A DNA stretch of 6,582 bases from Thermoplasmata archaeon. GTDB taxonomy: Archaea; Thermoplasmatota; Thermoplasmata; Thermoplasmatales; Thermoplasmataceae. The notes beneath the pieces were generated by a model that saw only the letters and a list, made by a program, of their open reading frames with translations, searched no databases and was not told where the DNA came from. Shown here one piece after another: positions 5,001-6,582 of this stretch (its first letter is position 1; each line of letters starts with the position of its first letter). The DNA lies in contig JAJYZU010000061.1 of assembly GCA_021799755.1 (NCBI GenBank), positions 1-6,582 of the forward strand, read 5' to 3'. Made by a program: the position numbers and the translations under genes.

Positions 5001-6582
5001 ATGAATAAATATTTGGAAAGCCAGAATACGACTATGAGAGAATATGGCTTTTCGGAGCTCATAAATGCAAGGCGCGTGTTGTCAAAGCCATTCATAGATC
5101 TGCCTCTTAGGAATGAGCAGAGGTTATTCTATGACCTCTCAAGGAGACTAAGAAGGTTTGCCGGTCATACGACGCTTGCCTACAACATCATACCCGATGT
5201 TGAGAGAGGAAAGTTCAGGAGAGAGGAATGCTCCCCTAAAGCGACAGATCTCAGGGACTACATAGAGCACAAGGGAAACCGCAATGTATCCATAACGGGC
5301 GTTTCTGGCCAAGGAAAGAGTTACCTGACAATGCACCTCCTGCATAAATTCGAAGACAGGCAGAGGATCATATTCTCGTTTAAGCCAGATGACCATGAGG
5401 TTCACCTGGGAATTCCAGTGATAGAAGCAAAGCAGTGCCTTCCAAATCCGTTCAGGGACATAAACGCCTTCTCCGAATCGTATATGACGGCATTCTTCGG
5501 AGAGAAGGTAAGCTCAGGCATTCAATTGCAGCAAACGCCGGCGTTCCTGCAGGAAATAGCATCACAAAGCAGCGACTGGAAAAGCTTCATGAAAACGATC
5601 AGCGAAAAGAGGAGATCGGCATCGAAGAACCAGATTGAGACGCTCAATGCAATAGAGCAGAACGTCAAATCGCTAATCATTGAGGATATGGGAAACGTTG
5701 AGCTTGCCAACGAAAGCACTGTGTTTGACTTCTCAACACTGCCCACAAAGCAGGCCCAGAACTTCTATGCCGAGCTGATGCTGAGGCAAATCTATAGGGA
5801 GATGGAATCCAGAGCAAGGAAGGATGTGCTTATCTGCATAGACGAGGCTCACAGGCTCACGAAATCATACCACACCATCCTCGACGTGATGAGTCGAGAA
5901 ATAAGAGATAAAGGGATGTTATGGATCATAACGCAGAATCTCATTGATATACTGCCGGAGATGAGGGCCAATTTTGGCACCAAGTTCTCATTCAGGCTTG
6001 GAGATGCTGATCTGCAGATGCTCTCCTACAACCAGCTTGTGAGATATTCAGTATCGGTGTTGCAGCCCCGACAATTTACGGACATAGAGTTCCCAGAGAG
6101 CCAGGCATTTAACCCTGTAATGACATACATACCCGATGGCAGCGAGTACAGGGAATCGCCAAGGATTCTTGCAGCGGTAAAGGAAGCGAGGATGGAAGAG
6201 GGAGCTGGAGGGAGAGGGAAGGATATAGACTACAGGGAGGAGGTTCTTCGCATCCTCAGCGACAGGATGTCCTATGCAACGGAGATGGGAAAGGAGATAT
6301 CCTCGAAGTACGGAATAGAAAAGGATCAGGCAAAACTGAGAATAAAGTCAGTGCTGGAAGAGCTGAAGAACAACAACGAGGTTGGCAGGGTGAAATATCT
6401 CAGGGATGGAAAGCCCCTTGTGATGTATTATTCCAGGAGTCCGAATCTCTCAAACCTTCATACAGGAATGCAGTCCCAGGCAGTGGATATACTCAATGAG
6501 CTTGGTGTGTCTATAAACAGGATATCGTCCACAGGTGAGAGAGGGGCATTCGACATAGAGACTGACTTCTTCACGGTAGAGA
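5001..6582 (+). CDS. HerA/FtsK-superfamily DNA-translocating ATPase, 3' end outside the window
   Basis: The frame is open from ATG 5001 to the window edge (527 codons). Residues 1-95 form an N-terminal domain of unknown type. The P-loop is GVSGQGKS (100-107), the Walker B is VLICIDEAHR (276-285), and IITQN (309-313) fits the sensor strand typical of HerA/FtsK ATPases. The ATPase region ends near 380. A winged helix follows (about 411-465), then a region from about 488 with GERGAFDIETDFFTVE at the cut edge. That last part recalls the GxxD core of PD-(D/E)xK nucleases, but the decisive motif lies beyond the window. The likely role is ATP-driven DNA movement for conjugation, packaging or end processing. 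The start has GAAGGT about eight bases upstream, and the gene is probably last or late in the operon beginning at 4037. The N-terminus differs from cellular HerA, which normally opens with a HAS barrel and partners NurA. Confidence 0.85.
   Translation, partial: MNKYLESQNTTMREYGFSELINARRVLSKPFIDLPLRNEQRLFYDLSRRLRRFAGHTTLAYNIIPDVERGKFRREECSPKATDLRDYIEHKGNRNVSITGVSGQGKSYLTMHLLHKFEDRQRIIFSFKPDDHEVHLGIPVIEAKQCLPNPFRDINAFSESYMTAFFGEKVSSGIQLQQTPAFLQEIASQSSDWKSFMKTISEKRRSASKNQIETLNAIEQNVKSLIIEDMGNVELANESTVFDFSTLPTKQAQNFYAELMLRQIYREMESRARKDVLICIDEAHRLTKSYHTILDVMSREIRDKGMLWIITQNLIDILPEMRANFGTKFSFRLGDADLQMLSYNQLVRYSVSVLQPRQFTDIEFPESQAFNPVMTYIPDGSEYRESPRILAAVKEARMEEGAGGRGKDIDYREEVLRILSDRMSYATEMGKEISSKYGIEKDQAKLRIKSVLEELKNNNEVGRVKYLRDGKPLVMYYSRSPNLSNLHTGMQSQAVDILNELGVSINRISSTGERGAFDIETDFFTVE

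Noticed and set aside
5148..5746. Open frames on both strands inside the ATPase gene (5148-5405 and 5522-5746 reverse, 5435-5638 forward)
   Set aside because: The ATPase frame here has the P-loop and runs without interruption from 5001 to the window end, so these are shadows.
1..6582. CRISPR array, insertion sequence or rRNA
   Set aside because: No regularly spaced repeats, no transposase with terminal inverted repeats and no rRNA sequence were seen; the only substantial repeat is the 34-bp pair.

Overview
The window looks like part of an archaeal chromosome carrying an integrated mobile element. The best guess is a thermoplasmatal-type euryarchaeon, such as Thermoplasma or a relative. Reasons: a tRNA-Ala gene with no encoded CCA; heavy use of AGG, AGA and ATA codons; promoters in BRE plus TATA form about 25 bases upstream of start codons, implying leaderless mRNAs; and an archaeal-style tyrosine integrase next to the tRNA. 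The species is inference only.

Layout: tRNA-Ala(CGC) at 34-105 is followed 49 bases later by an intact tyrosine recombinase gene (155-1444). This is the classic edge of an element integrated at a tRNA gene. Then comes a cargo block of about 2 kb (1441-3400): a cysteine-rich protein whose C-terminal domain has the ten-cysteine pattern of halocin C8-like archaeal bacteriocins (1635-2276), two small membrane proteins that are candidate immunity or export partners (2320-2847, 2860-3114), and a probably broken third small membrane gene (3124-3365). Beyond it lies what appears to be the older element backbone: a winged-helix/zinc-ribbon regulator (3451-3978), two small unrecognised proteins (4037-4222, 4225-4587), a four-helix membrane protein (4590-4994) and a large HerA/FtsK-superfamily ATPase that runs off the window end (5001-6582). 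The last four genes are tightly spaced and probably one operon ending in DNA translocation, either conjugative transfer or virion packaging.

The most striking structural observation is a perfect 34-bp direct repeat (1407-1440 and 3401-3434). The second copy repeats the extreme 3' end of the integrase gene, in frame and with its own stop codon, 1994 bp downstream. The bacteriocin-like block therefore sits precisely between two copies of the integrase 3' terminus. It looks like a cassette that inserted at the end of the integrase gene, restored that end, and displaced the original end (ending TTT TGA) to just upstream of the next backbone gene.

The integrase and bacteriocin-like genes share an almost identical promoter (ATCGAATA, one base, then a 7-bp AT box) at the same distance from their start codons. 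The bacteriocin promoter also lies inside a 7-bp inverted repeat that could be an operator. Genes of the distal operon instead carry short Shine-Dalgarno sequences.
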